From: a virus
DNA: 48,922 bases
Strand: one strand, 5' to 3'
IMG/VR virus record: IMGVR_UViG_3300017917_001155
Location: 1 to 48,922 of that record
Both the position numbers and the translations under genes were made by a program. The notes beneath the pieces were generated by a model. The model made no database searches, was not told the origin of the DNA, and was given only the letters and a program-made list of their open reading frames with translations. Each line of letters starts with the position of its first letter. The stretch's first letter is position 1. Positions 26,669 through 34,268 of the stretch are shown piece by piece.

Positions 26669-27124
26669 GTGGGCTGGTATACAGAAGTAAGCCGCGATAT
26701 AAGTAAAATTCCTGACGCTGTTCTCTACTTTGAACAAGAATTAGAAGAGGCACGTCAGGAAGTACGCTTGTACGGAAACTTAGAAAAGGCAGCCGCTAGT
26801 ATGCCTGGTATTGTCGAACATCGATTTAGTCAACTACAAGAAATTGAAGCCATACTAGAATATCTTAATATTGAACTACGCAGACTTAAGAGTAGTTTCT
26901 TCCGTAAGTATCTAGAAAACTATGCTCGTGCTCTAAGTAGCAGAGATGTTGAAAAATATGTAGACGGAGAAGCAGATGTAGTTGATATGGAAAAAATTAT
27001 CAACGAGTTTGCACTATTAAGAAACAAATGGCTGGGTATTACTAAAGGCCTAGATCAAAAGCAGTGGCAAATCACCAATATCACAAAACTACGTGTTGCT
27101 GGTATGGAAGATGCTAAACTTTAA
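26669..27124 (+). CDS. uvsY: UvsY recombination mediator
   Basis: 151 residues (T4: 137). The start is GTG, immediately after the preceding TAA; no in-frame ATG gives a full-length product. Helical throughout, with FFRKYLENYARALSSRDVEKYVDGEADVVD and RNKWLGITKGLDQKQWQITNITKLRVAGMEDA, the conserved UvsY pattern. It loads UvsX onto gp32-covered ssDNA. It is the last gene of the recombination block and meets the minus-strand dehydrogenase tail-to-tail with a 4-base overlap. Confidence 0.85.
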   Translation: MGWYTEVSRDISKIPDAVLYFEQELEEARQEVRLYGNLEKAAASMPGIVEHRFSQLQEIEAILEYLNIELRRLKSSFFRKYLENYARALSSRDVEKYVDGEADVVDMEKIINEFALLRNKWLGITKGLDQKQWQITNITKLRVAGMEDAKL

Positions 27125-27912
27125 GGTCGCATTCCAGGTATCACAGTCCGTTTAAACTGCTGATTATCCCTATCAATAGTTTCAAATAATTTTAAATCGA
27201 GCCCTAGTTGTTTTACAAGAGCATCTAGGGCTTTTGTATCTTTAGGCAGACATGCTCCGCCATACCCTCGAAGTTGTTCATTAACTGCAAGGTAGTGCGG
27301 ACTACTTTGACCTCTTAGCAAATATGCATCTTTGATTTTTTCATAGTCTGCGCCTAATCGATCACAGACTTCGTACATAGCGTTGGCAAATACAACTCGT
27401 AGTGCATTATAAACGTTTGAATAGTATTTCAAAACTTCTGCTTCTGTAGGAGTCATCATTACTTTATTTTTTGGAAAATATCCATGAGACTCGACCACTA
27501 AATCGTACATCCAGGCTTCGTGGCAACCTACTACTAATACTTCGTGATTAGTAACAAAATCTTCTGTGGCACACCATTCTCTTAAAAATTCAGGAACAAA
27601 ACACATGTTTAATGTTGTTTCGGATATTAATTGTTCTGTAGTACCAGGAACGCTGGTAGATTTTAATGCTACTAGACCTTTATAATTTAAATTTTCTAAT
27701 TTCTGTATTGTATCTCGAACAATGCTTAAATCACAACTACCATCTTCAGCAGACGGTGTTGGCACACAAACATAAACGATATCTGTATCTTTGACAACAG
27801 ATAATAGTGTGTTTAATTTTGGATCATGGGCAAATACGTTATGCCCTAATAATTCAAATCCTTTAAGGCAAGCACCGCCTACTACGCCAACACCTATAAT
27901 ACCTATGTTCAT
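27121..27912 (-). CDS. UDP-glucose/GDP-mannose 6-dehydrogenase-like enzyme, short form
   Basis: 263 residues; the family is usually ~390-450. The N-terminal Rossmann motif GIIGVGVVGGA, VPTPS and SVPGTT, the central domain with FVPEFLRE, and the catalytic Cys motif GYGGACLPKDT (~218-228) are all present. The C-terminal nucleotide-sugar-binding domain is essentially missing. Full-length members oxidise a sugar nucleotide to the uronic acid using two NAD. The active Cys and PKD are kept, so it may work as a compact enzyme on a different substrate. It overlaps the epimerase gene by 4 bases. Confidence 0.85.
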   Translation of the reverse strand: MNIGIIGVGVVGGACLKGFELLGHNVFAHDPKLNTLLSVVKDTDIVYVCVPTPSAEDGSCDLSIVRDTIQKLENLNYKGLVALKSTSVPGTTEQLISETTLNMCFVPEFLREWCATEDFVTNHEVLVVGCHEAWMYDLVVESHGYFPKNKVMMTPTEAEVLKYYSNVYNALRVVFANAMYEVCDRLGADYEKIKDAYLLRGQSSPHYLAVNEQLRGYGGACLPKDTKALDALVKQLGLDLKLFETIDRDNQQFKRTVIPGMRP

Positions 27913-28787
27913 AAAGTCTCCAAAGTACGTCGTAGACCTTCTCTAATAGATATTCTAGGACTGTATTCAACTAATCTTTTTAATTTTGTTATATCTGGGC
28001 ATCGTCGACTAACACTGCCCTTAGGTGCATCTTCCAATATTAATGAACCCCTTATATTAGATATTTCTAACATAATTTCTGCTACTTCTTTAATTGAAAG
28101 TTCTTCTTCGTTTCCAACATTTAAAATTTCATTACGGCAACTAGAACTAAAAATTATATTACTAGTAATTTCTACAGCGTCACTGATATACATAAAACTT
28201 CTAGTATTACGCCATCCGTTAAGTGTTAAATCACCACTTTTAATTCTTGAATAAAATTCTTGTATAAAATGATCGCGTTGTCCTGGGCCGTAGACATTAT
28301 GATATCTAATAATAGTATATTCTTGATTTAATTGCTGGTTGGCTGCTATGATTTGTAGTTCGTTAACTATTTTACTACCACCGTAACTCCATCGTGGATT
28401 GGTAACGTCTTCTACTACTAATGGTACTGTTTCGTCTGTGGGAACAGGCCACTGAAACTTATCTACTGCACCAGCATAACTTTCGCAAGTACCACTGAAT
28501 ATAAATCTTTCAACTTTTCCGGCATAACGGTCTAATAAATGTTGTGTGGCTAATATGTTATCTCTGATAACATCTAAAGGACGTTCGTAAAAATATTTTG
28601 TTCCATTGAATGCAGCCAAATGAACAACAATATCAACATCTGGTAATAACTCTGCATCTTCTTTATTAGATAAATCAAACCCTAATTTTTTGTCCGCACG
28701 TATAACATGATGCCCTAAGTTATCAAGATATCGGCATAAATGGCTGCCGATAAAACCAGAACTGCCGGTGACTAAAATTGTTTTCAT
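27909..28787 (-). CDS. NAD-dependent sugar-nucleotide epimerase/dehydratase (extended SDR)
   Basis: 292 residues. GSSGFIGSHLCRYL at the N-terminus (NAD-binding GxxGxxG), then VVHLAAFNGT, a Ser-Gly-Thr site, WSYGGSKIVNE with the YxxxK catalytic pair (~134-138), YHNVYGPGQRD and SFMYISDAVE, all typical of the GalE/RmlB family. It is first in the minus-strand pair with the dehydrogenase. On the minus strand TAAATA (28793-28798) is exactly 5 bases from the ATG, predicting a leaderless late mRNA. It is divergent from the nucleotidyltransferase-cupin gene. Confidence 0.9.
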   Translation of the reverse strand: MKTILVTGSSGFIGSHLCRYLDNLGHHVIRADKKLGFDLSNKEDAELLPDVDIVVHLAAFNGTKYFYERPLDVIRDNILATQHLLDRYAGKVERFIFSGTCESYAGAVDKFQWPVPTDETVPLVVEDVTNPRWSYGGSKIVNELQIIAANQQLNQEYTIIRYHNVYGPGQRDHFIQEFYSRIKSGDLTLNGWRNTRSFMYISDAVEITSNIIFSSSCRNEILNVGNEEELSIKEVAEIMLEISNIRGSLILEDAPKGSVSRRCPDITKLKRLVEYSPRISIREGLRRTLETL

Positions 28788-28792
28788 AGTGA

Positions 28793-28798
28793 TATTTA
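28793..28798 (-). promoter_or_regulatory. Late promoter core, epimerase (5-base gap)
   Basis: Minus-strand GTAAATAT, exactly 5 bases before ATG 28787. Confidence 0.68.
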
Positions 28799-28816
28799 CC
28801 CAGTTAACTGCTCACA

Positions 28817-28822
28817 TAAATA
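28817..28822 (+). promoter_or_regulatory. Late promoter core, nucleotidyltransferase-cupin gene (5-base gap)
   Basis: ATAAATAG, exactly 5 bases before ATG 28828; divergent from the epimerase promoter 18 bases away. Confidence 0.68.
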
Positions 28823-28827
28823 GACAT

Positions 28828-29574
28828 ATGAATAAAATTGTACTGATAACCGGCGGTTTTGATCCCGTACACAGCGGACATATTGCCTATATAAATGCCG
28901 CTAGAAAATTAGGAGATATCCTTGTAATAGGGTTAAATTCTGACGATTGGTTAACTCGTAAAAAAGGAGCACCGTTTATGCCGTATACAGAACGCTCTAC
29001 TGTACTTAAAAACATAAAAGGTGTTGATTATGTAATTGACTTTGATGACACAGATGGCAGTGCTAAACATGCTATTTGGATGGTTCGTCAAAGTTATCCG
29101 CAGGATCGAATTATTTTTGCCAACGGTGGGGATAGAACAACCAATAACATTCCAGAAATGGATTTCGAAGACAATAATTTAGAATTTGTATTTGGTGTAG
29201 GTGGTGAGGACAAAAAGAATTCAAGCAGTTGGATTTTACAAGAATGGAAGGCTCCTAAAACAATTCGTCCTTGGGGATATTATCGTGTGCTACACATAGT
29301 AGGTGACAGTGTTAAAGTTAAAGAACTTACAGTGGACCCAGGCAAATCGCTTAGTATGCAACGACACAAATATCGCTCAGAGTTTTGGTTTGTAGCAGAA
29401 GGCATTGCTGGAAATAATTGGGACTACGGCGGTAAAAAGATAAAACCTTATAAAACAGAAGTAATAATGCCTGGAGAATGGCATCAACTACATAATCCTA
29501 CAGATCAACCTTTGAAAGTTATAGAAATACAATACGGCGAACGCTGTGAAGAAGAGGACATAGAAAGACGATGA
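28828..29574 (+). CDS. Nucleotidyltransferase-cupin fusion (sugar-phosphate activation)
   Basis: 248 residues with the start at 28828; an upstream in-frame ATG at 28768 would run through the promoter. Residues 1-~135: cytidylyltransferase-like fold with ITGGFDPVHSGHIAYI (HxGH at 15-18) and the N-G-G-D-R block in place of the usual ISSTxxR. Residues ~150-245: cupin of the phosphomannose-isomerase/RmlC type (LTVDPGKSLSMQRHKYRSEFWFV, MPGEWHQLHNP). The likely role is sugar-phosphate nucleotidylation plus isomerisation/epimerisation. TAAATA lies 5 bases before the ATG. Confidence 0.85.
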   Translation: MNKIVLITGGFDPVHSGHIAYINAARKLGDILVIGLNSDDWLTRKKGAPFMPYTERSTVLKNIKGVDYVIDFDDTDGSAKHAIWMVRQSYPQDRIIFANGGDRTTNNIPEMDFEDNNLEFVFGVGGEDKKNSSSWILQEWKAPKTIRPWGYYRVLHIVGDSVKVKELTVDPGKSLSMQRHKYRSEFWFVAEGIAGNNWDYGGKKIKPYKTEVIMPGEWHQLHNPTDQPLKVIEIQYGERCEEEDIERR

Positions 29575-30257
29575 CACCCATACCAATTTTTATAGGCTAT
29601 GATCCCAGGGAAGCCATTGCTTATCATGTCTGCGCTAATAGTATTATTAGACATTCCAGTGTACCTGTTAGTCTAATTCCACTGGCATTGAACAATTTTA
29701 AAGATTATACTGAAACACATACAGACGGTAGTAATCAGTTTATCTACAGTAGATTTTTAGTTCCTTACCTTATGGAGTATAAAGGACATGCTATCTTCAT
29801 GGATGGCGACATGATTGTACGAGGTGATATTGCAGAATTATGGGGGTTAAAAGAAGCAGGCAAGGATGTTATGGTTGTTAAACACGATTATAAAACCAAA
29901 ATGAAAGAAAAATACCTTGGTGCAAAAAACGAAGATTATCCTAGAAAAAATTGGTCAAGTGTTATGATTTTTAATTGTAATAACTTCCCAACAAAAAAAC
30001 TAACACCGGAATATATTCAAAAATCCACCGGTGCACACCTACATAGATTTGAGTGGACCACAGACGACCGCATTGGAGAACTGCCAAAAGAATGGAATTG
30101 GCTTCCAGATGAATATGGTCCTAATCCAGATGCTAAACTATTACACTACACTCTAGGCACTCCTAGTTTTCACGAATTTGCCACAACTCCCATGGGCGAT
30201 GAATGGCATAGAGAAAGAATTTATACAGAGTATTGTCAACAAAGGTCAATAGAATGA
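29571..30257 (+). CDS. Glycosyltransferase, GT-A fold (GT8-like)
   Basis: 228 residues. IPIFIGYDPREAIAYHVCANSI start, FIYSRFLVPYLMEYKGHAIFMDGDMIV with a DGD (DxD) metal site at ~83-85, WSSVMIFNCNN, and LLHYTLGTPSFHE near the end, the order seen in GT8-type transferases. It transfers a sugar from a nucleotide donor; donor and acceptor are unknown. It overlaps the fusion gene by 4 bases (ATGA) and is coupled to the next gene, so it works with the sugar activation enzyme. Confidence 0.85.
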   Translation: MTPIPIFIGYDPREAIAYHVCANSIIRHSSVPVSLIPLALNNFKDYTETHTDGSNQFIYSRFLVPYLMEYKGHAIFMDGDMIVRGDIAELWGLKEAGKDVMVVKHDYKTKMKEKYLGAKNEDYPRKNWSSVMIFNCNNFPTKKLTPEYIQKSTGAHLHRFEWTTDDRIGELPKEWNWLPDEYGPNPDAKLLHYTLGTPSFHEFATTPMGDEWHRERIYTEYCQQRSIE

Positions 30258-31363
30258 TTTTACCTACTGCATTAGTCGAAAGATGGCCTCTTGATACTTA
30301 TAAACAGCAAAATGATAGTATTGAGTCTGCGCTTAAACATATAAATCAAGATACAGTTAACCTTTATAAAGAAATTGAAAAACTAAAAGAAGAAAGTTTA
30401 AAAGTAGAGCCAGTTGAATTTCCTGCTAATTATGAAGATCTTTCTAAAGAAGAAAGATGGGCTATTAAACGAATTGCAGGGCCAAATTCTTTACGAGGAA
30501 AATTAGACAACGAGATAGCAGCCAAAGAAGAACATCTGCTAAGATTAATAAAATATAACGACTATCCAGCAATGATAATGGCGGCATATCCAGAAAGTCG
30601 GTTAATGAATAAATCGAACTATTGGAATGAGTATCAAAAAATAGAAGGCCCAATACTTATAAGAGGTATAGCCAATTATAAATTAGGTCTACATCATAAG
30701 CAGATAGGTAAAGATTATTATTTTATTGAAACCGGATACTTAGGAAATTATCCTAGTCCTAATAATCGAACAGGTAGAAAAATTTATCATAGAATTGTAA
30801 AAAATGCAATGCAACATACTAGTATCATGAATGTTCCGGACGATCGATGGAAAAAATTAGTTAGTTTTAATCCTTCCTTAGAATATAAGGGTTGGAAAAA
30901 GTCTGGATCAAAAATATTAATAGTTCTTTCAACACAAAAACCGTTTCAAGCATACGGTGATGATCAGGAAAAATGGTTAGATAATGTTATTAAAACCATA
31001 AAAGAAAATACAGATAGAGAAATAGTGTTTCGAGAAAAAAATGCAAGAAATGAAAGAACTACAGATACGATTTATAATGCATTAGACAACGATATTTACG
31101 CTGTAGTAACTTATAATAGTATCGCAGCCGTAGAAGCAATACAATATGGTATACCTGCATTTGCTCTTGCTCCTACTGCGGCCGATCCAGTTGGAAATAA
31201 AGATTTACGTATGATTGAACGTCCTATAATGCCAGACGAAGAAATAGTCAAAAAATGGTTACATTCGTTAGCATACAGTCAGTTTAGTCTTAACGAGATC
31301 ATAACAGGTGATGCATGGAAATTAGTTTTAGAAAATGAAGAACGAGAAACAATTAATTATTAG
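30254..31363 (+). CDS. Putative GT-B-like capsule-type glycan transferase, paralogue 1
   Basis: 369 residues with the start at 30254 (ATGA overlap with the preceding stop); an in-frame ATG at 30233 would overlap more. The N-terminal third is charged and helical (EIEKLKEESLKVEPVEF, ERWAIKRIAG). The C-terminal half has ILIVLSTQKPFQAYG, W-L-D-N-V-I-K-T-I-K, REIVFREK, AVVTYNSIAAVEAIQYGIPAF and a terminal W...A-x-x-Q-F-S-L-N-E-I motif, as in capsule-polysaccharide/glycerophosphotransferase GT-B proteins. It shares this half with the genes at 31335 and 34269. The activity is inferred from fold pattern. Confidence 0.65.
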   Translation: MILPTALVERWPLDTYKQQNDSIESALKHINQDTVNLYKEIEKLKEESLKVEPVEFPANYEDLSKEERWAIKRIAGPNSLRGKLDNEIAAKEEHLLRLIKYNDYPAMIMAAYPESRLMNKSNYWNEYQKIEGPILIRGIANYKLGLHHKQIGKDYYFIETGYLGNYPSPNNRTGRKIYHRIVKNAMQHTSIMNVPDDRWKKLVSFNPSLEYKGWKKSGSKILIVLSTQKPFQAYGDDQEKWLDNVIKTIKENTDREIVFREKNARNERTTDTIYNALDNDIYAVVTYNSIAAVEAIQYGIPAFALAPTAADPVGNKDLRMIERPIMPDEEIVKKWLHSLAYSQFSLNEIITGDAWKLVLENEERETINY

Positions 31364-32297
31364 AAGTTATCTAAGTAGTCTTCCCAAGCATATAAACGGC
31401 GAAGAAAAAATTAATGCATTAACGTACTTTGCAGAAGGTGCAAAACTTTGTGGCGATGATGCAAGTGTAACAACATCGCAAACATACGAAGAATGCGATG
31501 TTGGTGCTATTATAGGAAACGCATTTGATGCAAATCCAAGTAAAATAAATCTTCCGCACTACAAAGTTCGTAAAATGGTTATAGAGACACAACAGCAGAG
31601 ATCTCGACATTGGTTAAGCATTGACAGTAATGTCTTTATATATAAGAATAAATTAAATCCTCACAAATATTTGCGTTATAGTTTTAATGGCGTTTTTCCT
31701 GCAACTGGAATTTATTGTAACGAAACTCCTGGGGAAGAAAATTGGAAAAACATAAAACGAGATTATAATATGGATTTAGCCCCGTGGCGAAAAAACGGAA
31801 ACCATATATTAATTACTCTTCAGCGTCCTATGGGGTGGAGTATGCGCGGTTACAATCTAATGAGTTGGTTAGATGAAACTTTTGCAAAAATAAGACAATA
31901 TTCTGATAGATCTATTATTATAAGGTGGCATCCTGGAGATTGGAAAAATATTAATCTGTATATGCCAACTCTTAGAAAATACAATGCAATTATAAGTCCT
32001 CAAGAGCGCCACATTACAGAAGATTTAAAAAACTGTTGGGCACTTGTTTGTCATAATAGTACCCCTAGTGCAGTTGCGCCTATAGAAGGAATACCTGCAT
32101 TTATTACAGACAGTCCTAGTTATAGTCAAGGCGGGGATGTTGCTAATACAGATTTTAGTTTGCTAGAGAATCCAACTCTTGTAGATAGAGAATTATGGAT
32201 TCGTAAACTAGCACAATGTCACTGGAGTTTTGCAGACTTACGTAGTGGTCGTTGTTGGAATCATATGCGTCAGTGGGCATTGCCTTTTAACCAATAA
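31335..32297 (+). CDS. Putative GT-B-like capsule-type glycan transferase, paralogue 2
   Basis: 320 residues. The C-terminal half repeats the paralogue pattern: HILITLQRPMGWSMRG, W-L-D-E-T-F-A-K-I-R, RSIIIRWHPGD, ALVCHNSTPSAVAPIEGIPAF and W-I-R-K-L-A-Q-C-H-W-S. RWHP matches the HPG-like donor-site motif of GT-B capsule enzymes. It overlaps the preceding gene by 29 bases and the 3' end of the minus-strand methyltransferase by 28 bases. Its exact start is less certain because of the long overlap. Confidence 0.65.
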   Translation: MKNEKQLIIRSYLSSLPKHINGEEKINALTYFAEGAKLCGDDASVTTSQTYEECDVGAIIGNAFDANPSKINLPHYKVRKMVIETQQQRSRHWLSIDSNVFIYKNKLNPHKYLRYSFNGVFPATGIYCNETPGEENWKNIKRDYNMDLAPWRKNGNHILITLQRPMGWSMRGYNLMSWLDETFAKIRQYSDRSIIIRWHPGDWKNINLYMPTLRKYNAIISPQERHITEDLKNCWALVCHNSTPSAVAPIEGIPAFITDSPSYSQGGDVANTDFSLLENPTLVDRELWIRKLAQCHWSFADLRSGRCWNHMRQWALPFNQ

Positions 32298-32803
32298 ACA
32301 CCAATTTTTTTAATTCCTTGAGAATCTACAATATTTGGAAAAGACTCTAAGACTTCTTGATGTGTCCAATTGTCTTTTACATGTACTTCAAACGGATTAC
32401 CTCCGTGAGCACCTTGAGGTGAATGTACTATTGGAATAGAAATTACAACAAATTTAGAACGCTTTAGTGCTTGGTTAACTAGTGTCTGACTTTCTTCCTT
32501 TGTCATATGTTCTAATACATCACCAAAGATAACCAAATCAAATATTGGTAAATTGTCCCAGTTAATTTTTCTAGCATCGTTGTTAATTATAGTGTCGTAT
32601 AACTGATTTAAATTAAACTCAGATATGTAACTATTCCATGCTTCAATTCCCCACCATTCGGCATTTTTTAATAAAGTATATGTTTCTTTAAATAATCGAG
32701 GATACGTTCCTTCACCGCAACCAACATCTAATACTTTATTAATGTTATGCTTAGATATCCACTGTCTTATTTGTTTTTTACCTGTTGGGGATGATGTTGG
32801 CAT
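32270..32803 (-). CDS. SAM-dependent methyltransferase (class I)
   Basis: 177 residues. NKVLDVGCGEGTYPRLF is motif I (SAM-binding DVGCGEG); FDLVIFGDVLEHMTKEE is the motif II/III region found in UbiG/Methyltransf_11-type proteins. It likely methylates a sugar or other small glycan precursor given the neighbours. The start codon ATG shares its last bases with the stop of the upstream minus-strand gene, so it is coupled. The substrate is unknown. Confidence 0.85.
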   Translation of the reverse strand: MPTSSPTGKKQIRQWISKHNINKVLDVGCGEGTYPRLFKETYTLLKNAEWWGIEAWNSYISEFNLNQLYDTIINNDARKINWDNLPIFDLVIFGDVLEHMTKEESQTLVNQALKRSKFVVISIPIVHSPQGAHGGNPFEVHVKDNWTHQEVLESFPNIVDSQGIKKIGVYWLKGNAH

Positions 32804-33468
32804 TATTCTTTTCCTTTCTCTAAATCGCGTTTTACAAAATATCTATATCTTTCTAAATATCGTTCTTTAAACTTTTGTGACCCTTTTGACATAAAAAATA
32901 AACTTTTACCGTTATGCTTTCCTATAGAAACCCACACAGCACGATCAACTTCAACAAATTGAAATTCTTCAGCCATTTGCTTTAAAACTTCTTGGTCCCA
33001 CCCATCAGACCATTTGTTTATATCTTTTTCAAGAAGTCTTTTAGCAAACTCCTGCCTAAATCTGTTATCTTTAAATGCAATAAATCCAGCCATCCATCTA
33101 CGATCAACTTTAACGTGTCTTAAAACAGAATAGGTTTCAAACAATATTGATAATTCAAATTTGCTAAAAGGGGCAACACATAATGCATCGCAATCTGTAA
33201 CTAATACACGTTCATTGTTTTTAAATTTAGATGCTACTGCTAAAAATCTTACTGCCTGCAAATATCCTAATTTTTGATCATCGTTTACAAATTCTGTTTC
33301 TTCTGTAGTATAGTCTACACTATCTAATTTTATAACGTCAGGAGAATTAACTAAATGGCAGTGTAATTTGATCCAAGGAACATGATATTGTAATGTTCGA
33401 AGATAAGTAATCCCCCAATTGTTATAATAATTTTTATCACAGGCAATTAATAAGTGAAAATCATTCAT
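32803..33468 (-). CDS. Putative GT-A-type glycosyltransferase 2
   Basis: 221 residues. FHLLIACDKNYYNNWGITYLRTLQYH start, NNERVLVTDCDALCVAPFS with a DCD (DxD) site at ~93-95, RWMAGFIAFKDN, SDGWDQEVLKQM, and a closing KSLFFMSKGSQKF, comparable with GT8-like proteins. It overlaps its neighbours by 1-4 bases in the minus-strand run. It belongs to the glycan cassette; specificity is unknown. Confidence 0.7.
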   Translation of the reverse strand: MNDFHLLIACDKNYYNNWGITYLRTLQYHVPWIKLHCHLVNSPDVIKLDSVDYTTEETEFVNDDQKLGYLQAVRFLAVASKFKNNERVLVTDCDALCVAPFSKFELSILFETYSVLRHVKVDRRWMAGFIAFKDNRFRQEFAKRLLEKDINKWSDGWDQEVLKQMAEEFQFVEVDRAVWVSIGKHNGKSLFFMSKGSQKFKERYLERYRYFVKRDLEKGKE

Positions 33469-34250
33469 TTATATAAACTTTGCTCTCTTTTAAAAATTTC
33501 TAGATCTTTACGTTTGCCTTTGGCACTCCAAATAGCACTTTCAGGCCGCATAGCCCAATCAATGTATGCCATTGGCAGCAATCCTTTATTAAATTTTTTA
33601 ACTAATATGTCTAATACAAACTGATCTAAGAACCAATACAAGTCATCGTTCTCTATGCTTGTTTTAATCTCACTAGCATATAATTTTAAAAATTCATCCG
33701 ACTTTAGAGAATCATTAAGCAATATGGCTCCTGCTAAATGGGTGCCGTCTTTAGGTTTTTCGTATAAATGAAAATCGGCACTCGGTAGGTTATACGAAAA
33801 AGATTTTCGAACCAACCCATCTACATCTATGGCTAGACAATGTTGCGATTGTTGTTTGATTTCAGCAAGTCGTATAAATCTAGCACAGGCAAAGTATGTT
33901 TGTTTAACTAATTTTAATAATTCTACCGGACCTAGGGTATCGCCCTTCTTTCTCATTTGTCGTTGTCTGTCGTTTGTAAATTCTGTTCTTTTATACCACA
34001 AATCTCTGATAGATTCAAAAACTTTATCATCAATATACTCGTAGGTACACGATACATTTGGTTTACTACAAAACTCTATTTGATCTTGTCGTGGATTATA
34101 GATATGTATATGTACTCCGTAACTAGGAGTGTTCTTTAATACGCTATTAATCAGTGATTTTGCATATAAATCAAAGTATTTCTCGTCTGCGGCTGCATAA
34201 ATGAAAAAATTTGTTTGATCTAATTTTCCTTGCAACGGTGGTATAATCAT
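33465..34250 (-). CDS. Putative GT-A-type glycosyltransferase 3
   Basis: 261 residues with the start at 34250. An in-frame ATG at 34268 would place the start beyond the promoter and directly abut the opposite ATG at 34269, so 34250 is preferred. NFFIYAAADEKYFDLYAKSLINSVLKN start, CLAIDVDGLVRKSF (DxD), THLAGAILLND, W-F-L-D-Q-F-V-L-D, and AIWSAKGKRKDLEIF near the end follow the same plan as the gene at 32803. A minus-strand TAAATA lies 7 bases upstream. Confidence 0.7.
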   Translation of the reverse strand: MIIPPLQGKLDQTNFFIYAAADEKYFDLYAKSLINSVLKNTPSYGVHIHIYNPRQDQIEFCSKPNVSCTYEYIDDKVFESIRDLWYKRTEFTNDRQRQMRKKGDTLGPVELLKLVKQTYFACARFIRLAEIKQQSQHCLAIDVDGLVRKSFSYNLPSADFHLYEKPKDGTHLAGAILLNDSLKSDEFLKLYASEIKTSIENDDLYWFLDQFVLDILVKKFNKGLLPMAYIDWAMRPESAIWSAKGKRKDLEIFKREQSLYK

Positions 34251-34251
34251 A

Positions 34252-34265
34252 GTTAAATATTTAAC
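34252..34265. promoter_or_regulatory. Palindromic bidirectional late promoter
   Basis: GTTAAATATTTAAC is a perfect 14-base palindrome holding overlapping TAAATA cores on both strands, between ATG 34250 (minus) and ATG 34269 (plus). Confidence 0.6.
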
Positions 34266-34268
34266 CAT

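Noticed and set aside
28768-28827. Longer start for the nucleotidyltransferase-cupin gene
   Set aside because: The extra 20 codons read through both divergent promoters and add a hydrophobic stretch before the conserved first strand; ATG 28828 fits the promoter spacing.
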